From Microbacterium marinilacus (GTDB lineage Bacteria; Actinomycetota; Actinomycetes; Actinomycetales; Microbacteriaceae): a stretch of DNA of 64,000 bases. A program made the position numbers and the translations under genes. Below the pieces are notes generated by a model. That model saw only the letters and a program-made list of their open reading frames with translations, was not told the DNA's origin and did no database searches. The stretch is from NCBI RefSeq assembly GCF_019753765.1, contig NZ_JAIJZW010000004.1, positions 124,001-188,000 on the forward strand, written 5' to 3'. This document shows, one piece after another, positions 55,039-63,585 of this stretch (position 1 is the stretch's first letter; each line of letters opens with the position of its first letter).

Positions 55039-55893
55039 TCACCGCGCCGGCGTCCGGACCGTCCGGACGCCCTCCGTGTCGCCCGTGTAGCTCTTCGCCT
55101 TCTGGATCTGCGCGTACACGTGGCGGCGCAGATCCACGAAGTCCGGCAGGGAGCGCGTCTCCAGCTGGTCGCGCTCGTCGGGCAGGTCGATCCCGAGGTC
55201 CTCGAGCACGATGGTGGGCGACGAGGAGAGGATGATGACGCGCTCCCCGAGGTACACCGACTCGTCGATGTCGTGCGTGACGAACAGCACGGTGAGACCG
55301 AGGCGGCGCGCGGCCGATCGCACGAGGTCCTCGAGGTCGGCGCGGGTCTGCGCGTCGACCGCGGCGAAGGGCTCGTCCATGAGCAGGATCTCCGGCTGGT
55401 AGGCGATGGCGCGCGCGATGGCCACGCGCTGCTGCATGCCGCCCGAGAGCTGCCACGGGTACGACGTCGGCACGTGCGCGAGACCGACGGCGTCCAATGC
55501 CTCCGCGACGCGTCGCCGCCGCTCCGGCTTCGGCACGCCGCTCGTCTTCAGCGGCAGCTCGACGTTGTCGGCGACCCGCAGCCAGGGGTAGAGCGAGCGC
55601 CCGTACTCCTGGAACACGAGAGCCATGTTCTTCGGCGGGCCGTCGATGACCTCGCCGTCGAGCAGAACCCGGCCGGACGTCGCGGGCATCAGGCCGGAGA
55701 TCACCTTCAGAAGTGTCGTCTTGCCCGAGCCGGACGGCCCGACCAGACAGGTGAACTCGCCGCGGTGCACGTCGAAGGTGAGATCGCGCACCGCCTCGAA
55801 CGGCCCCTTCTCCGTCCGGTAGACCTTCTGCACGCCCTGCACGGAGAGCAGGACCTCTCCTGCGGCGGATCCCGCCGCGACATCTGCGCTCAC
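55039..55893 (-). CDS. Nitrate/sulfonate/taurine-type ABC transporter ATPase
   Basis: A 284-residue ATPase of the SsuB/TauB group: Walker A GPSGSGKTT (residues 52-60), Q-loop VFQEYGRSLYPWLRVADNVE, signature QLSGGMQQRVAIA, Walker B ILLMDEPFAAVD, and THDIDESVYLGERVIIL. The 60-residue C-terminal part (QLETRSLPDFVDLRRHVYAQ) is common in this subfamily. The GTG start at 55893 overlaps the stop of the adjacent permease gene. Last gene of a four-gene operon: binding protein, two permeases, ATPase. Confidence 0.94.
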   Translation of the reverse strand: MSADVAAGSAAGEVLLSVQGVQKVYRTEKGPFEAVRDLTFDVHRGEFTCLVGPSGSGKTTLLKVISGLMPATSGRVLLDGEVIDGPPKNMALVFQEYGRSLYPWLRVADNVELPLKTSGVPKPERRRRVAEALDAVGLAHVPTSYPWQLSGGMQQRVAIARAIAYQPEILLMDEPFAAVDAQTRADLEDLVRSAARRLGLTVLFVTHDIDESVYLGERVIILSSSPTIVLEDLGIDLPDERDQLETRSLPDFVDLRRHVYAQIQKAKSYTGDTEGVRTVRTPAR

Positions 55894-56660
55894 TGCTTCT
55901 CCCTCTCTCGCTGGCCGTGGTACCAGGCCAGGCTCCGCCTCTCGATCCAGCCGTAGACGGCGGCGATGACGACGCCGATCAGGCCGATCAGCAGGATGCC
56001 CGCCCACATCGGGCCGTTCTGGAACGTCTGCTTGAAGAGCATCACCCGGTATCCGATGCCGTCCGTGGCGGCGTACATCTCCGACACCACCATGAGGATG
56101 ATGGCGATCGGCAGCGCGAGCCGGATGCCCGTCATGATGCGCGGCAGCGCCGCGGGCAGCACGAAGTGCCGGAAGCGCGTCCATCCCGTCATCCCGTAGG
56201 AGGCCGTCGTCTCGGAGAGCACCGGGTCCACCGACCGGACGCCGTCGATCGCGTTGAGCAGGATCGGCCAGAGGCACCCCAGGAAGATCAGGAAGATCTT
56301 CGAGCGATCGTCGATGCCCATGATCAGCAGCAGGACGGGCAGCAGCACGGGTGGCGGCACCGCGCGGATGAACTCGAAGATCGGCCCGGTCATCCGGCGT
56401 GCGACGCGGCTCGAGCCGATCAGAACTCCGAGCAGGGTGCCGACCACGATGGCGCCCCCCAGCCCGACGAGCAGCCGGTAGAGCGACGGCGTCACCTGCT
56501 CGACCAGCAGCGGGCCGATCCACACGGAGACGAGGTCGGAGAGCATCAGGTCGGGCTTCGGCACGAAGGGATTCGTGGTGCCCCGGGTGCCGAGCCACCA
56601 GATCGCGACGATGACGATCGGCAGCGCGAGCGCGGCCGAGACCGCCCTGACGGCCCTCAT
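55890..56660 (-). CDS. Nitrate/sulfonate-type ABC transporter permease (second)
   Basis: A 256-residue permease with about six helices and the EAA-type loop DPVLSETTASYGMTGWTRFR, followed by HFVLPAALPRIMTGIRLALP. SLYRLLVGLGGAIVVGTLLG near the N-terminus is typical of the SsuC/TauC group. Its ATG overlaps the stop of the preceding permease gene by 4 bases. Two different permeases in one operon suggests a heterodimeric channel, in contrast to the homodimer usual in SsuABC. Confidence 0.93.
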   Translation of the reverse strand: MRAVRAVSAALALPIVIVAIWWLGTRGTTNPFVPKPDLMLSDLVSVWIGPLLVEQVTPSLYRLLVGLGGAIVVGTLLGVLIGSSRVARRMTGPIFEFIRAVPPPVLLPVLLLIMGIDDRSKIFLIFLGCLWPILLNAIDGVRSVDPVLSETTASYGMTGWTRFRHFVLPAALPRIMTGIRLALPIAIILMVVSEMYAATDGIGYRVMLFKQTFQNGPMWAGILLIGLIGVVIAAVYGWIERRSLAWYHGQREREKQ

Positions 56661-57517
56661 GCCGCGTCCTCCTGCCGCACCGACGAGTGCCAGGCGAGCA
56701 GCGTGTCCTCGAGCCGCCGCATCGCGAGGTTGATCAGCAGGCCGAGGACCCCCGCGAGGATCGCGAGCGCGTAGACCACGCCGACGTTGCCCGCCGACTG
56801 ATAGGTCGCGATCATCTGACCGATGCCGGGCGCCCCCACGACGATCTCGATCGTGATCGCGACGACGAGGGCGATCGTCGCCGACAGCCGCGTGCCCGTC
56901 ATGAGGTACGGCAGCGCGGTGGGCCACACCACATGGGCGGCACGCTGAAGGGGGCCCATGCCGTAGCTGCGGGCGGTCGCGTCGGCCACCGGGTCGACGT
57001 CGGCGACGCCGGCGATGACGTGGACCAGCACGACCCAGAAGCACGCCCACGCGACGACGAACACCGTGGCGGTCGGCCGCACCCCGAAGATCACGACCGC
57101 CACGGGGATGAGGCCGACCGAGGGGATGGGGCGGAGGAACTCGATGGTCGAGCCGGTGTACTCGCGGATCCACCGGCTGGAGCCGATCACGACGCCCAGG
57201 ACGACGCCGAGGACGAGCGCGATGGCGAGTCCTGCCGCCCAGCCGAGCATCGTCATCGACACGGCGCGCCAGAACTCCTCGCGCAGCCCGGGGCCGGCGA
57301 CGACCTCGGCGATGCGCGGCACGACCTCCGAGAAGGGAGGAAGATACGCGGCGTTGACGAGGTCGAGGCGAGGGGCGGCCTCCCACAGGGCGAGGAAGAC
57401 GAGGATGCCGGTCGCGCCGAGCACCGGGGTCGACCAGCGCGACTGCAGGAAGGGCGCGCGGCCGTCGGCCGGGGCGGTTGCGGAGGTCATCGACGAGGAC
57501 CGATCGGTCGCGCTCAC
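56657..57517 (-). CDS. Nitrate/sulfonate-type ABC transporter permease (first)
   Basis: A 286-residue permease with the same architecture as the next gene: FWRAVSMTMLGWAAGLAIAL, the EAA loop DVDPVADATARSYGMGPLQR, and AAHVVWPTALPYLMTGTRLS. The GTG at 57517 overlaps the stop of the binding-protein gene (GTGA), which favours it over the ATG nine codons downstream (57490). Confidence 0.92.
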   Translation of the reverse strand: MSATDRSSSMTSATAPADGRAPFLQSRWSTPVLGATGILVFLALWEAAPRLDLVNAAYLPPFSEVVPRIAEVVAGPGLREEFWRAVSMTMLGWAAGLAIALVLGVVLGVVIGSSRWIREYTGSTIEFLRPIPSVGLIPVAVVIFGVRPTATVFVVAWACFWVVLVHVIAGVADVDPVADATARSYGMGPLQRAAHVVWPTALPYLMTGTRLSATIALVVAITIEIVVGAPGIGQMIATYQSAGNVGVVYALAILAGVLGLLINLAMRRLEDTLLAWHSSVRQEDAA

Positions 57518-58503
57518 CGCTCCCAGATGATGGCGTCGAGGTCGACGGGGTTCTGGATGTAGCCGAGCTCGAGCGACCAGTCGGCGAGCGCCTGCAGGTT
57601 CTCCGCCGTCAGGGGCAGCTGCCCGTACGAGCCCAGACGGATGCGGGCCGCCAGCTCGGGGTCGATCTTGGTGAACTCCGCGATGCTCTCGCGCAGCTCG
57701 TCGTCGTTCTCCAGCGCGTACGCATTGGCCTCGTCGATGGTGTCGGCGATCTCGCCGTACAGCTCGGGGTCGGCGTCGACGGCCTCGCGGAGGGCGTACC
57801 ACGCGCCGGCGACGACGGCGTGATCCGACAGCGAGACGAACGGGTTGGCGAGCGTCCGGAAGCCCTTCTCCTCGCGCCCCAGGGTGCCGAACGGCTCCCC
57901 GGCGACGAACGCGTCGATCGCCCCGCTCTCGAGGGCGGCCGGCTGGTCGGGCACGCCCATCTGCACGTACTGGACCTTCGACGGGTCGCCGCCGTCGGCC
58001 TTCACCGCGATGTCGGACAGCAGCTGCGTGTACCCGCCCGGCGCGTTCACCGCGACCTTCTTGCCCTCGAGGTCCTTCGCGGACGTGAGCGGGCTGTCGG
58101 CGGTGACGAGGAGATCGTTGATCCCGTTCTCCGGATCATCCGGAGTCGCGCTGGCGGCGGCGATGATCACCAGGTCGACGCCGCCCTCGATCGCCTGGAA
58201 GACGCCGGTCGTGCCGCCGTAGCCGATCTGCACCTGCCCCGACTGCATGGCCTGGATGATCTCGGTCGACGACCCGGCCTGCTGCAGGGTGAGCTCGAAA
58301 CCGTGCTCCTCGAAGACGCCGTTCTTCTCCGCCATGTACACCGGGCCGATGTCGGTGACGGGGATGACCCCGGCCACGAGGTCGCGAGGCCCGTCGTCGC
58401 CCTCGCCGTCGCCCGACGACGACGAGGAGCCGCACGCGGCGAGCCCGAGGACGAGCACGATGCCGGCGATGCCGGCGAGGGATCGGGTGTGGGGGAATGC
58501 CAT
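57514..58503 (-). CDS. ABC transporter substrate-binding lipoprotein (NMT1/SsuA-like)
   Basis: A 329-residue lipoprotein. The signal peptide (SLAGIAGIVLVLGLAACGSS) ends in a lipobox with cysteine near residue 24. The fold is the NMT1/SsuA type, with VIPVTDIGPVYMAEKNGVFE, IQAMQSGQVQIGYGGTTGVF, KKVAVNAPGGYTQLLSDIAV and DQPAALESGAIDAFVAGEPF. Ligands of this family include sulfonates, nitrate, pyrimidine precursors and aromatic acids; which one is unknown. A GGAGG ribosome binding site lies 8 bases upstream. First gene of the transporter operon, divergent from the alcohol dehydrogenase gene. Confidence 0.93.
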   Translation of the reverse strand: MAFPHTRSLAGIAGIVLVLGLAACGSSSSSGDGEGDDGPRDLVAGVIPVTDIGPVYMAEKNGVFEEHGFELTLQQAGSSTEIIQAMQSGQVQIGYGGTTGVFQAIEGGVDLVIIAAASATPDDPENGINDLLVTADSPLTSAKDLEGKKVAVNAPGGYTQLLSDIAVKADGGDPSKVQYVQMGVPDQPAALESGAIDAFVAGEPFGTLGREEKGFRTLANPFVSLSDHAVVAGAWYALREAVDADPELYGEIADTIDEANAYALENDDELRESIAEFTKIDPELAARIRLGSYGQLPLTAENLQALADWSLELGYIQNPVDLDAIIWER

Positions 58504-58661
58504 GACTGCCTCCGTTGCCAGTTGGACATGCTCTGTGTCACGGGTCGGGTGGAGCAGGGGCACGGCCGTCGACGTTGACGACTGTCTGATGCGCCCGCTG
58601 CTGCGTGCTCCGGACGATCGCGATCGTTCCACACCGGGCACGAGGTGTCCAGGAAAAAGTT

Positions 58662-58692
58662 CCGCAGGGCGTGCGATATGTACGCTCTGCGG
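58662..58692. promoter_or_regulatory. Inverted repeat in the transporter/alcohol dehydrogenase divergent region
   Basis: CCGCAGGGCGT (58662-58672) and ACGCTCTGCGG (58682-58692) form an 11-base inverted repeat with one mismatch and a 9-base spacer. Its right arm contains the motif shared with the aldehyde dehydrogenase upstream region. It lies between the divergent binding-protein and alcohol dehydrogenase genes, so one regulator could act on both. The IclR protein encoded nearby is the obvious candidate, but this is inferred. Confidence 0.45.
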
Positions 58693-58797
58693 TGCACGTC
58701 GCCGGGAAGTCCGCTAGCGTGAGCGCCAGCCGATCGGCGGGCACCCGTCCCACGAACGCCTCGGCGACCGTTCCGGCGACGTTTCAAAGGAGAGACC

Positions 58798-59925
58798 ATG
58801 CCCATTCAGACGCGCGCGGCGATCGTCCGCGACCAGCCCGGCTCGTTCGAGGTGACCGACGTCGTCCTCGACGACCCGCGACAGGGAGAGATCCTCGTGA
58901 AGATGGCGGTGAGCGGCCTGTGCCACTCCGACTACCACCTGGCGACCGGCGACAGTACCGCCGGGACGCTGCCGATGGTCGGCGGGCACGAGGGAACCGG
59001 CGTCGTCGAGGCCGTCGGGCCGCACACCCCGGGCTGGGAGGTCGGCGACAAGGTCGTGTTCTCGTTCATCGCGAGCTGCGGCAAGTGCCGGTGGTGCAAC
59101 GAGGGCATGACGAACCTCTGCAACCTCGGCGCCTACCTGATGCGCGGCAGCCGGTTCACGGACGTCGACAGCTACCGCGTCTCGCTGCCGGACGGCACGC
59201 CGGTCGGACAGATGTGCGGTCTCGGCACGTTCGCCGAGCGGACGGTCGTCGACGTCGACTCGGCGGTGAAGCTGCCGGAGGACGCCCCGCTCGACAAGCT
59301 GTGGCTGCTGGGCTGCGGTGTCGGCACGGGATGGGGATCCGCCGTGTACGCGGCGCAGACCGAGCCCGGCGACGTCGTCATCGTGATCGGCATCGGCGGG
59401 GTGGGGATCAACGCGGTCCAGGGTGCGCGGCACGCCGGCGCGGTCGCTGTCATCGCCGTCGACCCGGTGGAGCTCAAGCGCGAGAAGGCGCTCGAGGTGG
59501 GGGCGACGCACGCCTTCGCGACGATCGAGGAGGCGAGCGAGTTCGCGCGGACGATCACGGACTGGCAGGGTGCCGACCGTGCCATCCTCACCGTCGGCGT
59601 GTTGAGCGGCAAGGACGTGGCCGACGCGTTCTACTCGATCCGCAAGGCGGGCACCGTCGTCGTCACGTCGATCGCGCCGGCATCGGAGACGAGCATCCCG
59701 ATCCCGCCCCTCGACATCACCCGCTACCAGAAGCGCATCCAGGGCGCGATCTACGGTGCCAGCAACCCCCGGGCGGACATCCCCCGGCAGTACGCGATGT
59801 ACCGCGCGGGCCAGCTGAAGCTCGACGAGCTCATCTCCGCGACCTATGCCCTGGACGACATCGGTCAGGGCTACGACGACCTGCTGGCGGGAAGGAACGT
59901 TCGCGGCGGAATCGTGCACGCCTGA
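58798..59925 (+). CDS. Zinc-containing alcohol dehydrogenase, NDMA-dependent type
   Basis: A 375-residue enzyme. The catalytic zinc ligands are in GLCHSD (Cys42) and GGHEGTG (His64, Glu65), and the four structural-zinc cysteines are at 94, 97, 100 and 108 (SCGKCRWCNEGMTNLC). The NAD site is VIGIGGVGINAVQGARHAGA near residue 200. Sequence and length fit the NDMA-dependent alcohol dehydrogenases of actinobacteria, which keep NAD tightly bound and often depend on mycofactocin. No mycofactocin genes are in this window. The ribosome binding site AAAGGAGA lies 7 bases upstream. An IclR gene converges on it. Confidence 0.92.
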   Translation: MPIQTRAAIVRDQPGSFEVTDVVLDDPRQGEILVKMAVSGLCHSDYHLATGDSTAGTLPMVGGHEGTGVVEAVGPHTPGWEVGDKVVFSFIASCGKCRWCNEGMTNLCNLGAYLMRGSRFTDVDSYRVSLPDGTPVGQMCGLGTFAERTVVDVDSAVKLPEDAPLDKLWLLGCGVGTGWGSAVYAAQTEPGDVVIVIGIGGVGINAVQGARHAGAVAVIAVDPVELKREKALEVGATHAFATIEEASEFARTITDWQGADRAILTVGVLSGKDVADAFYSIRKAGTVVVTSIAPASETSIPIPPLDITRYQKRIQGAIYGASNPRADIPRQYAMYRAGQLKLDELISATYALDDIGQGYDDLLAGRNVRGGIVHA

Positions 59926-59937
59926 GGGCGCCCGCCG

Positions 59938-60765
59938 CTAGGACGCCGCGCCGGGCGCGACGCGTCGGGCGCGGGAGCCGTTGCGGAACACCTGCGGGTT
60001 GGCGTTGCGGTAGGCGCGCGCGATGTCCGCGGCGGTCTGGGTGAGGATCGGCAGCACGACGCCCACGAGCGACTCCTCGGTCTCTCGCACCGTCGTGGAC
60101 GATGCCGAGAGCGCGCCGACGGTGCTGCCGTCGACGACGATCGGCACCGCGACGGCGAGCATGCCCGGGTGCAGCTCCTCGAGCGAGACGTCGTACCCCC
60201 GCGTCCGTACCTGCGCGATGCGCTCGCGCAGCGCGGCGGGGTCGGTGAGAGTCCGAGGCGTGTGCGGCTCGAGCGGCTCCTCGGCGAGGTGGGTGTCGAG
60301 CTCGGCGTCGTCCAGATCGGCGAGCAGCACCTTGCCGAGCGCCGTGGCGTGCGCGGGCAGCCGCTGGCCGATGCGGACGGCGTCGGGCAGCGGGCGCCGG
60401 TCCTCCACGCGCGCGACGTGCATCACGTGACGGCCGTCCAGCACGCCGATGCTGCACGTCTCGCCGGTGCGGCCGACCGCGTCGGACAGGTAGCGGTACG
60501 AGATCTCCGGCAGCGAGGACGCCGCGAAGTAGCCGGCGCTCAGCTCGAGGATGCGCGGGGTGAGGCGCCAGACGCCGCCCGTGGACTCCGCGTATCCCAG
60601 ATGCTCGAACGTCAGCAGGATCCGTCGCACCACCGGCCGCGACAGGCCGACCTGGCCCGCGATGGCCGCGACGCTGAGCGCGGCGTCGTGGCCGCCGAAG
60701 GCGAGCAGCACCTCGATGCCGCGCTCGATGCTCTGGATCCGGTCGCGTGAGCGCTCATCGGTCAT
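59938..60765 (-). CDS. IclR family transcriptional regulator
   Basis: A 275-residue regulator. The N-terminal winged helix (RIQSIERGIEVLLAFGGHDA, then LSVAAIAGQVGLSRPVVRRI) occupies residues 10-70. The C-terminal effector domain contains LPAHATALGKVLLADLDDAE, RGYDVSLEELHPGMLAVAVP and IVVDGSTVGALSASSTTVRE. This layout fits PcaR/PobR-type IclR proteins that sense aromatic or related acids. AGGAGGGA lies 8 bases before the ATG, and a TACTAT box (60814-60809) further upstream. It probably controls the neighbouring dehydrogenase and transporter genes. Confidence 0.93.
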   Translation of the reverse strand: MTDERSRDRIQSIERGIEVLLAFGGHDAALSVAAIAGQVGLSRPVVRRILLTFEHLGYAESTGGVWRLTPRILELSAGYFAASSLPEISYRYLSDAVGRTGETCSIGVLDGRHVMHVARVEDRRPLPDAVRIGQRLPAHATALGKVLLADLDDAELDTHLAEEPLEPHTPRTLTDPAALRERIAQVRTRGYDVSLEELHPGMLAVAVPIVVDGSTVGALSASSTTVRETEESLVGVVLPILTQTAADIARAYRNANPQVFRNGSRARRVAPGAAS

Positions 60766-60957
60766 GCGGGGCTCCCTCCTGGGCGTCGCCTCGCGGCGCT
60801 GCCTCTCCATAGTAGGGATGGCGTCAGCGCGGATCGGGATCCGGCGGGGGCGGGTCCCCGGGCGTCGAGTCTCGCCGGTTCCGCCGCGCGTCGACGGCGA
60901 TGACGGTGGTGTGACGCGGCCGCGGGGCCGGCCGCGGCCTCGCGATATCTTTTCCGG

Positions 60958-62238
60958 GTGACAGTGAAGCGCATCGCGTCCGTGGTCAGCATGCTCGTGG
61001 CGACGGCGTTCGTCGCCGGCTGTGCCCCCGCGAACGGCGCCCCGGAGCCGACGACTCCGGCGCCGGACGCCTCGACGGAGGCTCCTGAGCTCGCGTCGTT
61101 CGCCTCTCCGCGGGCCTTCGAGGGCGATCCCGTCCCCATCGAGCTGGACGCCGTCGACGCGAACCTGGCCGGTGACTTCTCGAGCAGATACACGCTCGCC
61201 GGTGATCGCGTCTACGCCATGACCGGCACGTCCGTCAGCGCGGCCGATCTGCTCAGCGGCGAGACCCTCTGGGAGACCGCGTTCCCCGATTCCGGCGAGC
61301 AGCAGGTCGCCGGCGTCTTCTATGACGAGCGGGGCGCGGGAGCGCCGCGCGTCAGCGACGACGGGTCCCTCGTGTACGCCGTCAGCACCGTGCGATGGGA
61401 GGGCGGAGGCACCAGCACCGACTCGTTCGCCTTCCAGGTGATCGCGGTCGACGCGACGAGCGGGGAGATCGACTGGAGCAGCGACGTGCCGGCGCCCGAG
61501 GAGGTAACCGACACCGCAGCGGTCTCCGTGAGCATCGCTGCCGTGGACGACGAGAGGGTGCTCGTCGCATACGCGGGGGACGGCATCACGCAGCAGGGCA
61601 TGGTCGCGTCCGTGGACAGGAGTGCGCACGACGTCGAGTGGACCGCTGCGGGGACGCTGCAGCACACGACGCCCGATGCGCTGCTCATGGTGCGCACTCC
61701 CGAGGACAGCCCGTACCCGCAGCTGGCGGGCATCGACCCCTCGACCGGGGAGCAGCTGTGGATCGCCGGCGGCGACGCATCGACGGCCGTCACGTCGGCG
61801 GCGGCGGCGGACACGCCGGCCGGGCTCGTGGTGACCCCGCGCACGTACTCGGGAGCGGACGCCGTGACGAGCATCCTCGACCCGCTGACCGGCGAGGCGC
61901 GGCAGGAGGTGCCGGACCTCCTCCTTGACGGGCCCGCGACCGACGGCGACCTGCTCTACGACGTCTCCGGGAACGGGATCCGGTCGATCGATCCGACATC
62001 GCTCTCCGTCAGGTGGGAGCTCCCGACCGACGAGCGCGTCGCGCCGAGGAACCCGGTGCTGTTCGGCGGCCTGGTGTACGGCAGCGTCGACGCGGGCGAG
62101 GGCGTCGTGCTGGACGGCGACACCGGAGAGGACGTGACGGCGGGTGTGCCGGGGCGCTTCCTCGCAGTCAACGAGCACGGCGCGCTGGTGCTGCAGCTCG
62201 ACCAGGACCGAGTGGTGTTCCTGCCCGCGACCGGCTGA
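60958..62238 (+). CDS. Beta-propeller (PQQ-like repeat) lipoprotein
   Basis: A 426-residue exported protein. The signal peptide (IASVVSMLVATAFVAGCAPA) carries a lipobox with cysteine at residue 22, followed by a Pro/Thr/Ala linker. The rest shows repeated blades of the PQQ-like type ending in W or Y-rich turns (LLSGETLWETAFPDSG, DATSGEIDWSSDVPAP, DPSTGEQLWIAGGDA, DPTSLSVRWELPTD). The sequence resembles BamB-like scaffold or sensor proteins rather than a quinoprotein enzyme. The GTG start lies 6 bases after TATCTT (60946-60951), so it is probably leaderless. Confidence 0.8.
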   Translation: MTVKRIASVVSMLVATAFVAGCAPANGAPEPTTPAPDASTEAPELASFASPRAFEGDPVPIELDAVDANLAGDFSSRYTLAGDRVYAMTGTSVSAADLLSGETLWETAFPDSGEQQVAGVFYDERGAGAPRVSDDGSLVYAVSTVRWEGGGTSTDSFAFQVIAVDATSGEIDWSSDVPAPEEVTDTAAVSVSIAAVDDERVLVAYAGDGITQQGMVASVDRSAHDVEWTAAGTLQHTTPDALLMVRTPEDSPYPQLAGIDPSTGEQLWIAGGDASTAVTSAAAADTPAGLVVTPRTYSGADAVTSILDPLTGEARQEVPDLLLDGPATDGDLLYDVSGNGIRSIDPTSLSVRWELPTDERVAPRNPVLFGGLVYGSVDAGEGVVLDGDTGEDVTAGVPGRFLAVNEHGALVLQLDQDRVVFLPATG

Positions 62239-62352
62239 GCGGCTGCGGACTGTCGGCGCCGCCGGTCGTCCCCAGGGGCTTCCGTCCCACGGCCTGTACA
62301 CCGCCGGGTGCGGGGAGGGATCGGGTGGCGCGGTGCTCCGTAGCGTGGGCGT

Positions 62353-62964
62353 ATGCCGACCGTCGAGGGGATCAGCGCTCCGCCGCGCCGAGTGCGGCTG
62401 GGCCTCGGCGCGGTCGTGGTGCTGACGGTCGCCGCCCTCGGCATGACGATCGGCGTCGGTGTCTGGCGGTCGGCCTCGACCCCCGTGGAGCACGTGACGG
62501 GTGAGGCGACGCCGAGCCCTGTCGCGACGGTGGCCGCCGGGCGCGTGTACGTGCACGTCGACGGGTCGGTGCGCGCGCCGGGACTGTATGTGCTGCCCGC
62601 GGGCGCACGGGTCGTCGATGCGATAGCGGCCGCCGGCGGACTCACGGACGACGCGGCCGGCGCCGCCGTGAACCTCGCCCGCGTCGTCAGCGACGGCGAG
62701 CAGCTGGTGGTGCCGGCGGAGGGTGAGGCGCCGCCGCCGGTGACGGTGGAGGGCGGCAGCGGCGCCGAGGCGACCGTCGACATCAACGCCGCCGATGCCG
62801 CCGCACTCGAGGAGCTGCCGCGCATCGGCCCGGCGCTGGCGGCGCGCATCATCGAGTGGCGCGAGGCGAACGGCCGTTTCGAGAGCGTGGAGGACCTGCT
62901 GGCGGTGTCCGGCATCGGCGACAAGATGCTCGAGGCGCTGCGTCCCCTGGTCCGCGTCGGGTGA
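62353..62964 (+). CDS. comEA: Competence protein ComEA (DNA-binding)
   Basis: A 203-residue protein of the DNA-uptake system. One membrane helix (LGLGAVVVLTVAALGMTIGV, residues 17-36) precedes an SLBB domain (YVHVDGSVRAPGLYVLPAGA, residues 62-118). A C-terminal double helix-hairpin-helix (VDINAADAAALEELPRIGPA, then RIIEWREANGRFESVEDLLA) follows and binds DNA without sequence preference. The leaderless start is 6 bases after TAGCGT (62341-62346). comEC normally follows directly; here a decayed vapBC pair lies between. Confidence 0.95.
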   Translation: MPTVEGISAPPRRVRLGLGAVVVLTVAALGMTIGVGVWRSASTPVEHVTGEATPSPVATVAAGRVYVHVDGSVRAPGLYVLPAGARVVDAIAAAGGLTDDAAGAAVNLARVVSDGEQLVVPAEGEAPPPVTVEGGSGAEATVDINAADAAALEELPRIGPALAARIIEWREANGRFESVEDLLAVSGIGDKMLEALRPLVRVG

Positions 62965-62967
62965 TCG

Positions 62968-63190
62968 TCTCCAGCAGGCTAAGGAGCTCGCCCGAACGAA
63001 GAGCAACCGCGAGACGGTCGACCTGGCGCTTCGTACGCTGATCGCGGTGCGCCGTCAGCCCGCGGCCGTGGAACGGATCATCCGTCGTCGCTTCGCGCCT
63101 GACCCGATCGATGCTCCTGCGGCCGCCCCACCGGCGACGCCAGACCATGCGTCAGGTCCGCGCCGCCGCGCCGCAAAGCATGCGTCGTGA
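62968..63190 (+). pseudogene. vapB: Remnant of a VapB-type antitoxin gene
   Basis: The frame LQQAKELARTKSNRETVDLA, then LRTLIAVRRQPAAVERII, matches the conserved C-terminal RHH part of VapB antitoxins (normally near A..LA.TRTKRETVDLAL..L). There is no N-terminal strand or start codon of its own, since the frame runs straight on from comEA. The last third is arginine-rich and unlike an antitoxin. Its stop overlaps the GTG of the vapC remnant by 4 bases (GTGA), preserving the original operon junction. Confidence 0.75.
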
Positions 63191-63412
63191 CGACCTACCT
63201 CGTCGTGGGAACACCTCGCCGAGCGCGACGCCCTCGATCTCCAGCAGCCGCTCTGGGAGAGCGGCCCCGTTCGCGCCGCCGCGGCGTTCGACTGCCTCAT
63301 CGCCGCGTACGCCGTCGTCGACGACGCAGTGATCCTGAACTCCGACGAGGACTTCGGTTACCTCGAGAACGCCTCCGCCGGCCGTGTTCGTCAGGAGTAC
63401 GTCGAGGCATAG
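63187..63412 (+). pseudogene. vapC: Remnant of a VapC-type PIN-domain toxin gene with an internal deletion
   Basis: A GTG at 63187 begins VTTYLV, matching the usual VapC opening. The frame is then broken, and from 63206 another frame reads WEHLAERDALDLQQPLWESG, DCLIAAYAVVDDAVILNSDE and DFGYLENASAGRVRQEYVEA up to a stop at 63412. The second part is the C-terminal half of a PIN domain, with its late aspartates (DCLIAAYAV and NSDEDF). The first acidic catalytic residue (expected after VTTYLV) is missing. The toxin is therefore inactive. Confidence 0.8.
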
Positions 63413-63585
63413 CCACGCCTGCGTCTGTCGAGAGCGTCTCGGCCCGGACGAATCCGGCGGACGTTCGATGAACGAATGGCGGCGGGGTTCGACGTCCCTC
63501 GTCCCCAAGTGGCATGGTCGTCCGCTGCGCTCCTCATAGGGACGTCCCGCCTTCCCGCCCGGCGATCGCTTCGTAGCTTTGGGCC

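Noticed and set aside
59938-63006. 1022-codon frame containing the IclR gene
   Set aside because: Only the last 275 codons are protein-like (IclR). The upstream part is antisense to the beta-propeller and comEA genes; the start at 60765 with AGGAGGGA is preferred.
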